From Arthrobacter rhizophilus (GTDB lineage: Bacteria > Actinomycetota > Actinomycetes > Actinomycetales > Micrococcaceae): a DNA stretch of 64,000 nucleotides. Under the pieces are notes generated by a model, which did not search any database, was not told the origin of the DNA, and worked only from the letters and a program-made list of their open reading frames with translations. The stretch lies in the NCBI RefSeq assembly GCF_026241105.1, contig NZ_JAPFFT010000019.1:1-64000 (forward strand), in the 5' to 3' direction. This document shows, in pieces, positions 37,870-46,709 of this stretch; within the stretch, counting starts at the first letter, position 1; each line of letters begins with the position of its first letter. Position numbers and translations under genes: made by a program.

Positions 37870-39474
37870 ATGGCGGTCATCGCTGTTGATGCCGGCACCA
37901 CAATGATCAAGGCCGTCGGCTACGACGAAGAAGGCACCGAAATCGTGGTCGTCCGCCAAGCGACCTCCGTCAGCCGCCCGCAGCCGGGCTGGGCCGAGCA
38001 GGACATGCTCGCCGTCTGGGATGCCGTCGTGTTCAGCGTCCGCAGCGTCCAGCGTCAACTGAAATCGGACATCGATTTCCTGGCGATTACCGCCCAAGGG
38101 GACGGATGCTGGCTCGTTGACGCGGCAGTGGAACCAACAGGCCCCGCGATCCTGTGGAACGACGGACGCGCCGCCGCCATCGTGGAGGAATGGTCACGCC
38201 AGGGACTGCTCAAACAAGCCTTCCAAATCAACGGATCCCAGACTTTCCCCGGACTGCCGAACGCCATACTCACCTGGCTGCAGCAGAACGACCCCGAAAG
38301 GCTCGAGCGCTCACACGTGTCCCTCACCTGCGGAGGCTGGCTCTTTGCCCGTATGACCGGACAGTTCGCCATCGATGAATCAGACGGCGCTGCCCCGTTC
38401 ATGGACATCCGCACCCGCCAGTACTCCCCCGAGCTGCTGAAGCTCTACGACATGGAGTGGGCCCGGTCCTTGTTGCCGGAGCTGCGGGGCGACGACCGCC
38501 GGGTTGCCGCACTGACACAGCACGCAGCACTGGAGATGGGCTTGCCGGCCGGCCTCCCGATCGTCATGTCCTCGTACGACATCGCCTCCACGGCAATAGG
38601 AGTCGGGGCTGTAGAAGCCGGTCAGGCCTGCAGCATCCTTGGCACGACCTTATGCACGGAAATTGTCGCCGAGACCGTGAGCACGGCAGGAAAATCAGCC
38701 GGGCTGACTGTTGCACTGGGCCTTCCCGGGAAATACCTCAATGCCTTTCCCACTCTTGCCGGGGGTGAAGTCATCCAATGGGCGTGTCAGCTATTGGACC
38801 TGGATAACCCCACGGAGCTGGCCGAACTTGCCGATACGTGCCCCGCGGGGGCCGGCGGTCTCGCGTTCATACCGTATCTGTCACCAGCCGGGGAACGCGC
38901 GCCTTTTCTCAACGCGCAGGCACGCGGGTCCTTCCTGGGCCTTTCCTTCGATCACAAACGCGAACATATCGCACGTGCCGTGATGGAAGGTCTGACTTTG
39001 GTCATCCGCGACTGCCTCAGCACCTCAGGAGTCACACCAACCGAACTCCGGGTCTGCGGGGGCGGGGCAGCCAACCCCATCTGGCTTCAGCTCATCGCCG
39101 ACATCACCGGCGTCCCGGTGCTCCGGTCCACTGACACGGAAGTGGGCGCCAAGGGAGCTTTCCTTGTCGGGCTTGTCGCCACCGGCGGAGCCGCCCGCGT
39201 CGAAGACGTCTGCTCCTGGTACGTCAGGATCCGGGATACTTTCACCCCGGATCCAGGGAGGGCCGCTCAATACGCGGAGCTGTACGAGGACTTCCTGTCT
39301 CTCAGAGCCACGACGAGCGAGACCTGGCCGCGCCTAGCGGCCATGCGGGGCCGCAGCCCGCAGACAAGTACCACCAACCCGCTGCCGGTCATCGTCCCGG
39401 AGCACTATTCCGCAGGATCCGACGATCTGACCGCTCCCGGGAAGTACCGGTCCACGCTGGAAGGCACATCATGA
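37870..39474 (+). CDS. FGGY-family sugar/polyol kinase 1
   Basis: 534 residues after AAAGG. IAVDAGTTMIKAVGYDEEG is the N-terminal ATP-phosphate loop of FGGY kinases, AQGDGCWLVDAAVEPTGPAI the sugar-site segment and ELRVCGGGAANPIWLQLIAD the adenosine motif. Length and sequence are closest, by eye, to the L-xylulose kinase (LyxK) and erythritol kinase (EryA) group. The next gene overlaps by 4 bp, so translation is coupled. Substrate not proven; the context suggests a polyol or ketose. Confidence 0.85.
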   Translation: MAVIAVDAGTTMIKAVGYDEEGTEIVVVRQATSVSRPQPGWAEQDMLAVWDAVVFSVRSVQRQLKSDIDFLAITAQGDGCWLVDAAVEPTGPAILWNDGRAAAIVEEWSRQGLLKQAFQINGSQTFPGLPNAILTWLQQNDPERLERSHVSLTCGGWLFARMTGQFAIDESDGAAPFMDIRTRQYSPELLKLYDMEWARSLLPELRGDDRRVAALTQHAALEMGLPAGLPIVMSSYDIASTAIGVGAVEAGQACSILGTTLCTEIVAETVSTAGKSAGLTVALGLPGKYLNAFPTLAGGEVIQWACQLLDLDNPTELAELADTCPAGAGGLAFIPYLSPAGERAPFLNAQARGSFLGLSFDHKREHIARAVMEGLTLVIRDCLSTSGVTPTELRVCGGGAANPIWLQLIADITGVPVLRSTDTEVGAKGAFLVGLVATGGAARVEDVCSWYVRIRDTFTPDPGRAAQYAELYEDFLSLRATTSETWPRLAAMRGRSPQTSTTNPLPVIVPEHYSAGSDDLTAPGKYRSTLEGTS

Positions 39475-40955
39475 CAGCAACGAACCACGACGGCATCTGG
39501 GTGGGCCTGGATCTTGGAACGCAGAGCGTGCGCGCCCTGGCAGTCAACGCCAGCGGCGACGTCCTCGGCTCCGGCACCCAAAAGCTCACCAGCCGCCGCG
39601 ACGGACGCCGGCACGAGCAGGACCCGGAGCAATGGTGGGAAGCCGTATCAGCAGCAGCCTCAGAGGCACTTCACGGCCTCGGGCACCGCAACGTCCTCGG
39701 CGTCGCCGTGGACGCCACCTCGGGAACGATCCTCCTTGCCGATGCCCGGGGCCACCCCGCCACACCCGGACTCATGTATGACGACGGCCGTGCCAGCGGG
39801 GAAACCGACCGTGTGAACCAGGCAGGTTCCCATGTCTGGAACGAGCTGGGCTACCAGCGGATGCAGACTCCCTGGGCACTTCCCAAGCTGCTCTGGCTCC
39901 TCCACGACCCGGGAACCCCGACTGCCGGGACCCGCATGCTGCACCAGTCAGACTTCATCAATGAGCGCCTCACCGGCCATCCGGTCCCCACGGACCTGAG
40001 CAGCGCCCTCAAGACAGGCGCACACCTGGTTGACGAGAAATGGCCTGAAGACGTGTTGGACGCGTTGGGAGTTCCTCGCCAAATGCTTCCGGGTCTCGTC
40101 CGCTCAGGCACCCGAATCGGGACCGTATCCGCCGACGCTTCCCGCGCCACCGGCATCCCGGCAGGCACGCCCGTCATCTCGGGGGCAACCGATGGCTGTG
40201 CAGCACAGCTGGGCTCCGGCGCCCTGACCGTCGGCAGCTGGAATTCCGTGCTGGGCACCACCCTGATCCTCAAAGGCGTCACCCGAAACCTGATCCAGGA
40301 CCCTCTCGGCGTCGTTTACTCCCATAAAAGCCCTGACGGTGACTGGCTGCCGGGAGGCGCCTCCAGCACCGGAGCCGGTGTGATTTCCCGTGACTTCGCC
40401 GGACAGGACCTGGGCATCCTGGAGGCCCTGGCAAAAACACGGGAACCCGCGCCCGTCCTGACCTATCCCCTGGTGTCATCAGGGGAAAGGTTCCCTTTCG
40501 CGGCACCACAGGCCCGGGGCTTCACTCTTGGAACATCCGAAGATGAGGGCGACCGCTACGCAGCAGCCCTGCAGGGAGTAGCGTTCATCGAACGGCTCTG
40601 CTTTGACTATCTAGACCTCCTGGGTGCCCCCACCGACGGCAGCCTCGTACTTACCGGCGGCGCCACCAAAAGCCCCTACTGGAACCAGCTGCGTGCCGAC
40701 GTCCTCGGCCGCCCGGTGACACTCCCCCAAAATGCAGAACCCGCCCTGGGCATGGCTGTCCTCGCTGCTTCCCCGGACCGGGAAACCGCCGACGTCGCAG
40801 CAGAAATGGTCAAGGTACGTCAGGTCATAGAGCCACGCCCGGAGATAGCCGGCCGGTTCGACGACTCCTACATCCGCCTCATCACCGAACTGGAACAACG
40901 CGGCTGGCTGGACTCGACCGCTGCCGAACACGCCATCAAAAGGACCAACGCATGA
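39471..40955 (+). CDS. FGGY-family sugar kinase 2
   Basis: 494 residues, starting in an ATGA overlap with kinase 1. VGLDLGTQSVRALAVNASGD is the phosphate loop, GATDGCAAQLGSGALTVGSW the active-site segment with its Asp, and LVLTGGATKSPYWNQLRADV the adenosine loop. It differs strongly from kinase 1, so this is not a tandem duplication; the two probably act on different intermediates or on the two ends of one pathway. A 4-bp overlap also joins it to the phosphatase gene. Confidence 0.88.
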   Translation: MTATNHDGIWVGLDLGTQSVRALAVNASGDVLGSGTQKLTSRRDGRRHEQDPEQWWEAVSAAASEALHGLGHRNVLGVAVDATSGTILLADARGHPATPGLMYDDGRASGETDRVNQAGSHVWNELGYQRMQTPWALPKLLWLLHDPGTPTAGTRMLHQSDFINERLTGHPVPTDLSSALKTGAHLVDEKWPEDVLDALGVPRQMLPGLVRSGTRIGTVSADASRATGIPAGTPVISGATDGCAAQLGSGALTVGSWNSVLGTTLILKGVTRNLIQDPLGVVYSHKSPDGDWLPGGASSTGAGVISRDFAGQDLGILEALAKTREPAPVLTYPLVSSGERFPFAAPQARGFTLGTSEDEGDRYAAALQGVAFIERLCFDYLDLLGAPTDGSLVLTGGATKSPYWNQLRADVLGRPVTLPQNAEPALGMAVLAASPDRETADVAAEMVKVRQVIEPRPEIAGRFDDSYIRLITELEQRGWLDSTAAEHAIKRTNA

Positions 40956-41590
40956 CCAACATCATCCTGTGCCGCCACGGTGAGACCGTCTGGCACGCCG
41001 AAAACCGCTACGCCGGAATCAGCGACATCGATCTGACACCCCGGGGCCATGTTCAGGCGGCCCAGCTGGCCAACTGGGCGCAAACGGCAGGGCTCTCCGC
41101 GATCTACGCTTCCACTCTGAGCCGCGCCCAGGCAACGGCCGAGGCCAGCGCGAAGGCCACCGGCCTTCCCGTGCAGGTGGATCCGCGCCTGCGCGAACTG
41201 GATTTTGGTGAAGGCGAAGGCCTGACAACCGCGGAGATGGAACAGCGTTTCCCGAAGGCCCTGGAGCATTTCCGGTCTGATCCGGCGAAGCACCACCTGC
41301 CCGGCGGAGAGGACCCCTTCGAAGCCGCTGACCGCTTCGTGGACTGCCTTCAGGACATCACCAAGCAGCATCCCGATAAGCGGGTGCTGGTCGTTGCTCA
41401 CACCACGGCGATCCGGCTCGCCCTGTGCCAGCTGATCGGCATACCGCTGCGCGAATACCGGAGGGTCTTCCCCGCCATCCGGAACTGCTCTCTCACTGAA
41501 GTCAGCGTCAGGGACGGCTACGTTTCCGTGCTCGAGTTCAACACCCCCGTCGCGGCCAGCATCGTGCCGGCCTCCCAGCCCCAGACCTGA
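40952..41590 (+). CDS. Histidine phosphatase family protein
   Basis: 212 residues. LCRHGETVWHAENRYAG has the catalytic RHG, LRELDFGEGEGLTTAEM the second motif and VLVVAHTTAIRLALCQLIGI the His-bearing third motif, as in phosphoglycerate-mutase-like phosphatases (CobC/GpmB group). Its place between the kinases and a dehydrogenase, with 4-bp overlap to the kinase, suggests it removes phosphate from a pathway intermediate or mis-phosphorylated sugar. Confidence 0.85.
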   Translation: MTNIILCRHGETVWHAENRYAGISDIDLTPRGHVQAAQLANWAQTAGLSAIYASTLSRAQATAEASAKATGLPVQVDPRLRELDFGEGEGLTTAEMEQRFPKALEHFRSDPAKHHLPGGEDPFEAADRFVDCLQDITKQHPDKRVLVVAHTTAIRLALCQLIGIPLREYRRVFPAIRNCSLTEVSVRDGYVSVLEFNTPVAASIVPASQPQT

Positions 41591-41611
41591 TCCAGCAAGG
41601 AGATCCCCATC

Positions 41612-42664
41612 ATGACCACCCGCATTCTCGCCGCTGGCGACCACTTCGTACTCAATGACCTGCTCATGGGCGCCGTAGCCAGGGAAGTCACCGACCGCAG
41701 CGTTTCCTTCACCGAACTCACCCTGCCCTGGCCTGTTGTCCCTTTCGGCCGGGTCGCCGAAGTTGATGAAGCCTCCGGGACCGAAGATGAACTCATCGAA
41801 GCCCTGCAGGGAGTGGAAATCTGCGTCACGCAGATGGCCCCCCTGACCGAAAAAGTCCTGAAAGCATGCCCCGACCTCAAACTTTTCTGCATCAGCCGCG
41901 GAGGCCCCGTCAATGCAAACCTGGAAGCGGCGACCCGGCACGGTGTAGCCGTAACGTCAGCGCCTGGACGCAACGCTGCAGCAACAGCGGAGCACACCCT
42001 TGGCATGATGCTGGCCGCGATGCGCCGCATCCCCCAGACCAACGCCGACCTGTCCGCCGGAACGTGGCGGGGTGACTACTACATGTACGAAAACGTTGGC
42101 CCCGAACTGGAAGGCAGCACCGTCGGCCTGGTCGGTTACGGCGCCATCGGCAGTCGGGTTGCCCGCATGCTTCAAGGCTTCGGGGCAACCGTTCTCGTAC
42201 ACGACCCGTACGTCACGGAGGACGTACTGGCCGGACAGGCCGAAAAGGTTGAGTTCGACGAATTACTGGCCCGCTCAAACGTCGTCACCCTTCATGCACG
42301 TGTCACGCCCGAGACGACCGGCATGATCGGAGCCGAACAGATCGCTGCCCTGCAGCCCGGCTCCATCATCGTCAACTGTGCTCGGGGCGCCCTGCTGGAC
42401 TACGACGCACTCTGCGACGCCCTCGACTCCGGCCACCTCTTCGGGGCCGCCTTTGACGTTTTCCCCGAGGAACCGATTCCCGCTGCCTCCAGGCTGCTGA
42501 CAACACCGAATATTGTCATGACCCCGCACCTGGCCGGGGCCAGCAAGGCCACGGCCAACAAGGCAGCACAGATTGTGGCTGCGGATGTGCGGAGGTACCT
42601 GAACGGGGAACCCCTGGCCCACTGCGCCAACCCCGAAGCACTGATGCCAGCAGGAACGGTCTAG
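41612..42664 (+). CDS. D-isomer-specific 2-hydroxyacid dehydrogenase
   Basis: 350 residues, AAGGAG site. The NAD-binding motif GYGAIG at residues 175-180, the Arg in NCARGALLD and the His in TPHLAGASKA are the catalytic elements of the phosphoglycerate dehydrogenase-like family. It would interconvert a 2-keto acid and a 2-hydroxy acid. It is the last intact gene of the five-gene operon, so the pathway probably passes through a sugar acid. Confidence 0.88.
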   Translation: MTTRILAAGDHFVLNDLLMGAVAREVTDRSVSFTELTLPWPVVPFGRVAEVDEASGTEDELIEALQGVEICVTQMAPLTEKVLKACPDLKLFCISRGGPVNANLEAATRHGVAVTSAPGRNAAATAEHTLGMMLAAMRRIPQTNADLSAGTWRGDYYMYENVGPELEGSTVGLVGYGAIGSRVARMLQGFGATVLVHDPYVTEDVLAGQAEKVEFDELLARSNVVTLHARVTPETTGMIGAEQIAALQPGSIIVNCARGALLDYDALCDALDSGHLFGAAFDVFPEEPIPAASRLLTTPNIVMTPHLAGASKATANKAAQIVAADVRRYLNGEPLAHCANPEALMPAGTV

Positions 42665-42706
42665 AACCGCGCCGACGCCCCGACCCTAACTACTGGAGAG
42701 AGAAGC

Positions 42707-43590
42707 ACCCGGCGGGAATTCGTCGGCGACGCCGGACACTCCATCAGCCTCGAGCACTTCGGCGCCTCCGCTGACTACAAGCGGCTCTTCCAGGAATTCG
42801 GCATCACCGCAGAAGCAGTCGCCGCCGCGGCGAAGGACTCCCTCGCCGAGGCCAAGGACTGTACAAGAAGGTCAACAAGGACAACGTCCACATCAAGATC
42901 CCGGCAACCCTTGAAGGCCTCGCGGCCATCACGGCAACCCTGGCCGAGGGCATCAGTGTCAACGTGACCCTGATCTTCTCCCTGGAGCGCTACCGCGCCG
43001 TCATCAACGCCTTCCAGTCGGGCCTGGAGCTGGCCAAGGAAAACGGCCACGACCTCTCCAAGATCCACTCCGTTGCTTCGTTCTTCGTCTCCCGCGTGGA
43101 TGCCGAAATCGACAAGCGCCTCGACGCCATCGGCACTCTACAGGCCAGGTCACTCATGGGAATGGCCGGGGTGGCCAACGCCCGCCTGGCCTTCCAGGTC
43201 TACGAAGAGCTGTTTTCCACCGAGCGTTGGGCAGTCCTGGCCGAGGCCGGCGCGCTGCCGCAGCGTCCGCTGTGGGCTTCCACCGGCGTGAAGGACACGG
43301 CATACCCGGACACCCTGTACGTGACCGAGCTGGTCGCCGCCGGCGTAGTCAACACCATGCCGGAGAAGACCCTCGACGCCACTTTCGAGCACGGCGTGGT
43401 TACGGGTGACACCGTCTCCGGTACTTACGAGGAAGCGAACAGCGTCCTCAACGCACTGGAGGGCCTGGGAATCTCGTACAACGACGTTGTGGCACTGCTT
43501 GAGTCCGAGGGCCTGGACAAGTTCGTGGCCAGCTGGAAGGAACTGCTGGGCGACGTCGAAGATGCCCTTCGGAGGCAGCCGGCTGAGTAG
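42707..43590 (+). pseudogene. tal: Transketolase/transaldolase deletion fusion
   Basis: From 42707 one frame gives the very end of a transketolase ([36 protein letters not shown]). At 42859 a different frame continues as transaldolase without its N-terminus ([75 protein letters not shown]) to 43590. In actinobacteria tkt and tal are neighbours in this order. A deletion from late tkt into early tal, plus a frame change, left this fusion. An ATG at 42964 could still give a shortened, probably inactive, protein. Confidence 0.85.
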
Positions 43591-43714
43591 GTTCCTGGTG
43601 ATGGCTCTGCTGCTCCCTGGACCGGGCGGCAGTAGTGGCCTGTCCCGCCATCAGCGCCAGGGGCCAGTCTTCGATGCGGATCAGCGTGCTGGGAATGTCC
43701 CTCCCGCGGACCGC

Positions 43715-44527
43715 TTACCCCGTCTGGCTGTGGGTGGAACGCAACGGTGCGATGTGCAGGGTCGTGTGCTCAGATACTGCTTCCCTGAACTCGGAAGAGA
43801 CATCGTCGGTAAGAATGAGGTCGGTGAAATCGCTCACCGGAACGTAGTGGTGCAGGGATGTCCGCCCCACTTTGGACCCGTCCATCATCAGCACCCGCCT
43901 TGTGCCGGACTTCAGCATCGCCCGCTTCATGTGAACGACATCCTGCTCCTGGTGATATGTCATCTCAGCGCCCATTGTTGATGTGGACTGGAACACGACA
44001 TCGACCGCGTACGAGCTGAACGAGCCGTCATCCGGCAAGCCGATAAAAGAGTCATGCGTCCGCGAATACTGCCCCCCGGTCACGATCAAACGGATGTCAT
44101 CGTTCTCCCGGAACAGCTCAATTGCCTGCCTGTAGTTCGTGATGACCGTCAACGGCCCCACATCGTTGAGCAAACGGGCAAGCGCGAACACCGTGGTCGA
44201 ATCATCCAGCATCACGGACATTCCCGGTTCGATCATTTCCAAAGCCTTGCGTGCCAGCGCCGACTTGGCCTGGGGCTGCATCTGCATCCGGATCTCAGAA
44301 CTGGCCTCAAACACGGTCGAGGGCAGCGCCGAAACTCCCCCATGGACCTTCCGCAGGATTCCCCGCGTTGCCAGATCATCGATGTCACGGTGGATAGTCA
44401 TCAGACTGACGTTGGTGAGAGCCGCAAGATCGGCGGCACTGGAAAACCCCGCTCCCACCACATGTTCAATGATCCGCCGCTGCCGGTTGATGCGCGGCTT
44501 CTTGAGCCCGGGACTGTCGTTCATCAT
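43715..44527 (-). CDS. DeoR/GlpR-family repressor
   Basis: 270 residues from the tandem ATG at 44527 (MMNDSPGLKKPRINRQRRII), preceded by AAAGGGAG. The DeoR HTH is SAADLAALTNVSLMTIHRDI and DDLATRGILRKVHGGV. The sensor domain (DDSTTVFALARLL, LTVITNYRQAIELF, MMDGSKVG) binds a phosphorylated sugar in relatives. It is divergent from the ABC transporter operon and faces the kinase operon. An operator-like sequence occurs at both promoters, so it probably controls both units and senses a kinase product. Confidence 0.9.
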   Translation of the reverse strand: MMNDSPGLKKPRINRQRRIIEHVVGAGFSSAADLAALTNVSLMTIHRDIDDLATRGILRKVHGGVSALPSTVFEASSEIRMQMQPQAKSALARKALEMIEPGMSVMLDDSTTVFALARLLNDVGPLTVITNYRQAIELFRENDDIRLIVTGGQYSRTHDSFIGLPDDGSFSSYAVDVVFQSTSTMGAEMTYHQEQDVVHMKRAMLKSGTRRVLMMDGSKVGRTSLHHYVPVSDFTDLILTDDVSSEFREAVSEHTTLHIAPLRSTHSQTG

Positions 44528-44638
44528 GCTCCCTTTCGTCTGTGCCGCCGGTCCACTCCTGCGTGATTCGTCGCGACAAGGCCTGCGCCTAGGATATGCC
44601 CCACACAAGCTATGAAAAAATCTATCAACAAAGGTGAG

Positions 44639-44659
44639 TAAATTCACACTTTTCCTGTT
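44639..44659. promoter_or_regulatory. DeoR operator-like site between deoR and the ABC operon
   Basis: On the minus strand it reads AACAGGAAAAGTGTGAA then TTTA, nearly the same as the site at 36281-36302. It lies between the divergent deoR and binding-protein genes, about 110 and 70 bp from their starts. Confidence 0.65.
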
Positions 44660-44728
44660 ATTCTCGACATACAAGTTGAGGTCACGGATGCCCCAACTCG
44701 CTTGGCTCACCTCAAGAAAGAGAATTCA

Positions 44729-45805
44729 ATGAAGAACTTCTACGTGCGCATCATGACGGCAGCCGCCACAGCTGCGGTTCTGGGCGCTGCCGTCACCGGC
44801 TGCGGTTCACAGGGCTCTGCAGGAGCGGGCACCGGCGACGCTTCGGCCGCGAAAATCGCGTTTCTGATGCCGGATATTGCCTCAACCCGGTACGAACTGT
44901 TCGACAAGCCTCTGTTTGAGGCGAAGGTCAAGGAGCTTTGCGGAGGATGCACCGTGGTGTATTCCAACGCCAACGCCAGCGCGGCAAAGCAGCAGGAACA
45001 GGCAAACTCAGCACTCGCTCAGGGAGTGAAAGCTATTGTCATTGATCCGGTGGACTCGGCAGCTGCCGCGACGATCGTCAACTCAGCCAAGGCGCAGAAC
45101 GTGCCAATCATCGCCTACGACCGGCCCATCCCTGATGCCCCTGCTGACTACTACGTTTCCTTCGACAACGAGAAAATCGGCTCGATGATCGCCCAGTCCC
45201 TGGTGGACCACCTGAAGGCCAGCAACGCCCAGGGAGGACTGCTGCAAGTCAACGGTTCGCCTACCGACGCAGCCGCCGGGCTCATCAAGAAAGGCATCCA
45301 CTCCGCCGTTGACCCGAGTGGTTTCAAGCTCCTCGCCGAGTTTGACACCCCGGGCTGGGAACCGACCAAGGCCCAGGACTGGGCCAGCGGACAGATCACC
45401 CAGTTCCCCGGCAAGATCGCAGGAGTTGTCGCCGCCAACGACGGCACGGCAGGCGGTGCCATCGCGGCATTCAAAGCCGCCGGAACCAACGTCCCCCCAG
45501 TAACAGGCAACGACGCCGAACTCGCGGCCGCCCAGCGCATCGTGGCCGGGGATCAGTACAACACCATCTCCAAGCCCATCAAGACCGTAGCTGAAGCCGC
45601 CGCCCAGATTGCCTACTCATTTGCCAAGGGTGAAAAGCCTGCAGGCAAAACCACCTTGTTCAACACCCCCTCGGAACTCTTCGTCCCCACCGTGGTCACC
45701 GCGGACAACCTCAAAAAGACGCTGGTGGACACAGGAATCATGAAGGCCTCCGAGCTATGCACCTCCACCTACGCGGCGGCCTGCGCCAAAGCAGGCATCA
45801 ACTAG
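44729..45805 (+). CDS. ABC transporter sugar-binding lipoprotein (XylF/ChvE-like)
   Basis: 358 residues. A short positive N-terminus and hydrophobic stretch end in the lipobox AVTGC with lipidated C25, so the protein is anchored outside the membrane. The mature part (IAFLMPDIASTRYELFDKPL, YSNANASAAKQQEQANSALA, GVKAIVIDPVDSAAAATIVN, PIIAYDRPI) is a periplasmic-binding-protein type 1 fold, closest by eye to the xylose-binding XylF/ChvE group. It is followed by a hairpin and then the ATPase and permease. Substrate probably a pentose, pentitol or related sugar. Confidence 0.9.
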   Translation: MKNFYVRIMTAAATAAVLGAAVTGCGSQGSAGAGTGDASAAKIAFLMPDIASTRYELFDKPLFEAKVKELCGGCTVVYSNANASAAKQQEQANSALAQGVKAIVIDPVDSAAAATIVNSAKAQNVPIIAYDRPIPDAPADYYVSFDNEKIGSMIAQSLVDHLKASNAQGGLLQVNGSPTDAAAGLIKKGIHSAVDPSGFKLLAEFDTPGWEPTKAQDWASGQITQFPGKIAGVVAANDGTAGGAIAAFKAAGTNVPPVTGNDAELAAAQRIVAGDQYNTISKPIKTVAEAAAQIAYSFAKGEKPAGKTTLFNTPSELFVPTVVTADNLKKTLVDTGIMKASELCTSTYAAACAKAGIN

Positions 45806-45818
45806 GCATTCACGTAAA

Positions 45819-45852
45819 GGAGTCCCGGTGCCCACTCGGACACCGGGACTCC
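45819..45852 (+). terminator. Intercistronic hairpin after the binding-protein gene
   Basis: GGAGTCCCGGTG pairs perfectly with CACCGGGACTCC around a 10-nt loop, 14 bp after the stop. Such hairpins commonly keep binding-protein mRNA in excess over ATPase and permease mRNA. Confidence 0.75.
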
Positions 45853-45896
45853 ACCCCCAACATCTCTAAAACCCCAGGAAACAACAGGGAAAAATC

Positions 45897-46709
45897 ATGG
45901 CAACAGAACCCACCGCCGCAGCAGCAGGAAACACCCAACTGCTGTCACTGCGCGGCATCAACAAGTCCTTCGGAGCCGTCGCCGCGCTCATGGACATCGA
46001 ACTGGACGTCGCCGCAGGCGAGGTTGTCGCCGTCGTCGGTGACAACGGCGCCGGCAAATCCACGCTCGTAAAGGTACTCTCCGGAGTGCATTCGGCAGAC
46101 TCCGGCACCATCGAGTTTGACGGCCAGGAAGTCTCCATTTCCAGCCCGGCCGCCGCACAGCACCTCGGCATCGCCACCGTCTTCCAGGACCTGGCACTCT
46201 GCGACAACCTCACAGTCGTCGACAACCTCTTCCTTGGCCGGGAACTCTCGCCGTTCCGGCTGAACGAAGTAGACATGGAAGTCCGTTCATGGGAACTACT
46301 GAAGCAACTCTCAGCCAAGATCCCCTCCGTCCGGACACAGATCGCCTCCCTGTCCGGCGGTCAACGACAAACCGTCGCCATCGCCCGGTCCCTGCTCGGC
46401 GATCCCAAAATCGTCATCCTCGATGAGCCAACCGCAGCGCTCGGCGTGGCACAGACCGCCGAAGTGCTCAACCTCGTCGAACGACTGCGTGAACGCGGCC
46501 ACGGCGTCATCATGATCAGCCACAACATGGCCGACGTCCAGGCAGTGGCCGACCGCGTCGTCGTACTCCGCCTCGGCCGCAACAACGGAGACTTCCGCGT
46601 AGGGGATGTCTCAACTGAAGAGCTCATTGCCGCGATCACCGGAGCGAGCGACAACGTCGTCACACGACGGTCCGCCGCGCGCAGCACCAGCCAGGAGACC
46701 ACATCATGA
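45897..46709 (+). CDS. ABC transporter ATPase (XylG-like, single domain)
   Basis: 270 residues with one ABC domain: Walker A GDNGAGKST at 48-56, signature LSGGQ at 152-156 and Walker B IVILDEPTAALG at about 172-183. Classical RbsA/XylG ATPases of this transport class have two fused domains of about 500 residues; this is a single-domain form, which would act as a homodimer. It overlaps the permease gene by 4 bp. Confidence 0.92.
   Translation: MATEPTAAAAGNTQLLSLRGINKSFGAVAALMDIELDVAAGEVVAVVGDNGAGKSTLVKVLSGVHSADSGTIEFDGQEVSISSPAAAQHLGIATVFQDLALCDNLTVVDNLFLGRELSPFRLNEVDMEVRSWELLKQLSAKIPSVRTQIASLSGGQRQTVAIARSLLGDPKIVILDEPTAALGVAQTAEVLNLVERLRERGHGVIMISHNMADVQAVADRVVVLRLGRNNGDFRVGDVSTEELIAAITGASDNVVTRRSAARSTSQETTS

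Noticed and set aside
40868..41941. Minus-strand open frame of 357 codons
   Set aside because: Shadow of the histidine phosphatase and hydroxyacid dehydrogenase genes, both with clear motifs on the plus strand.
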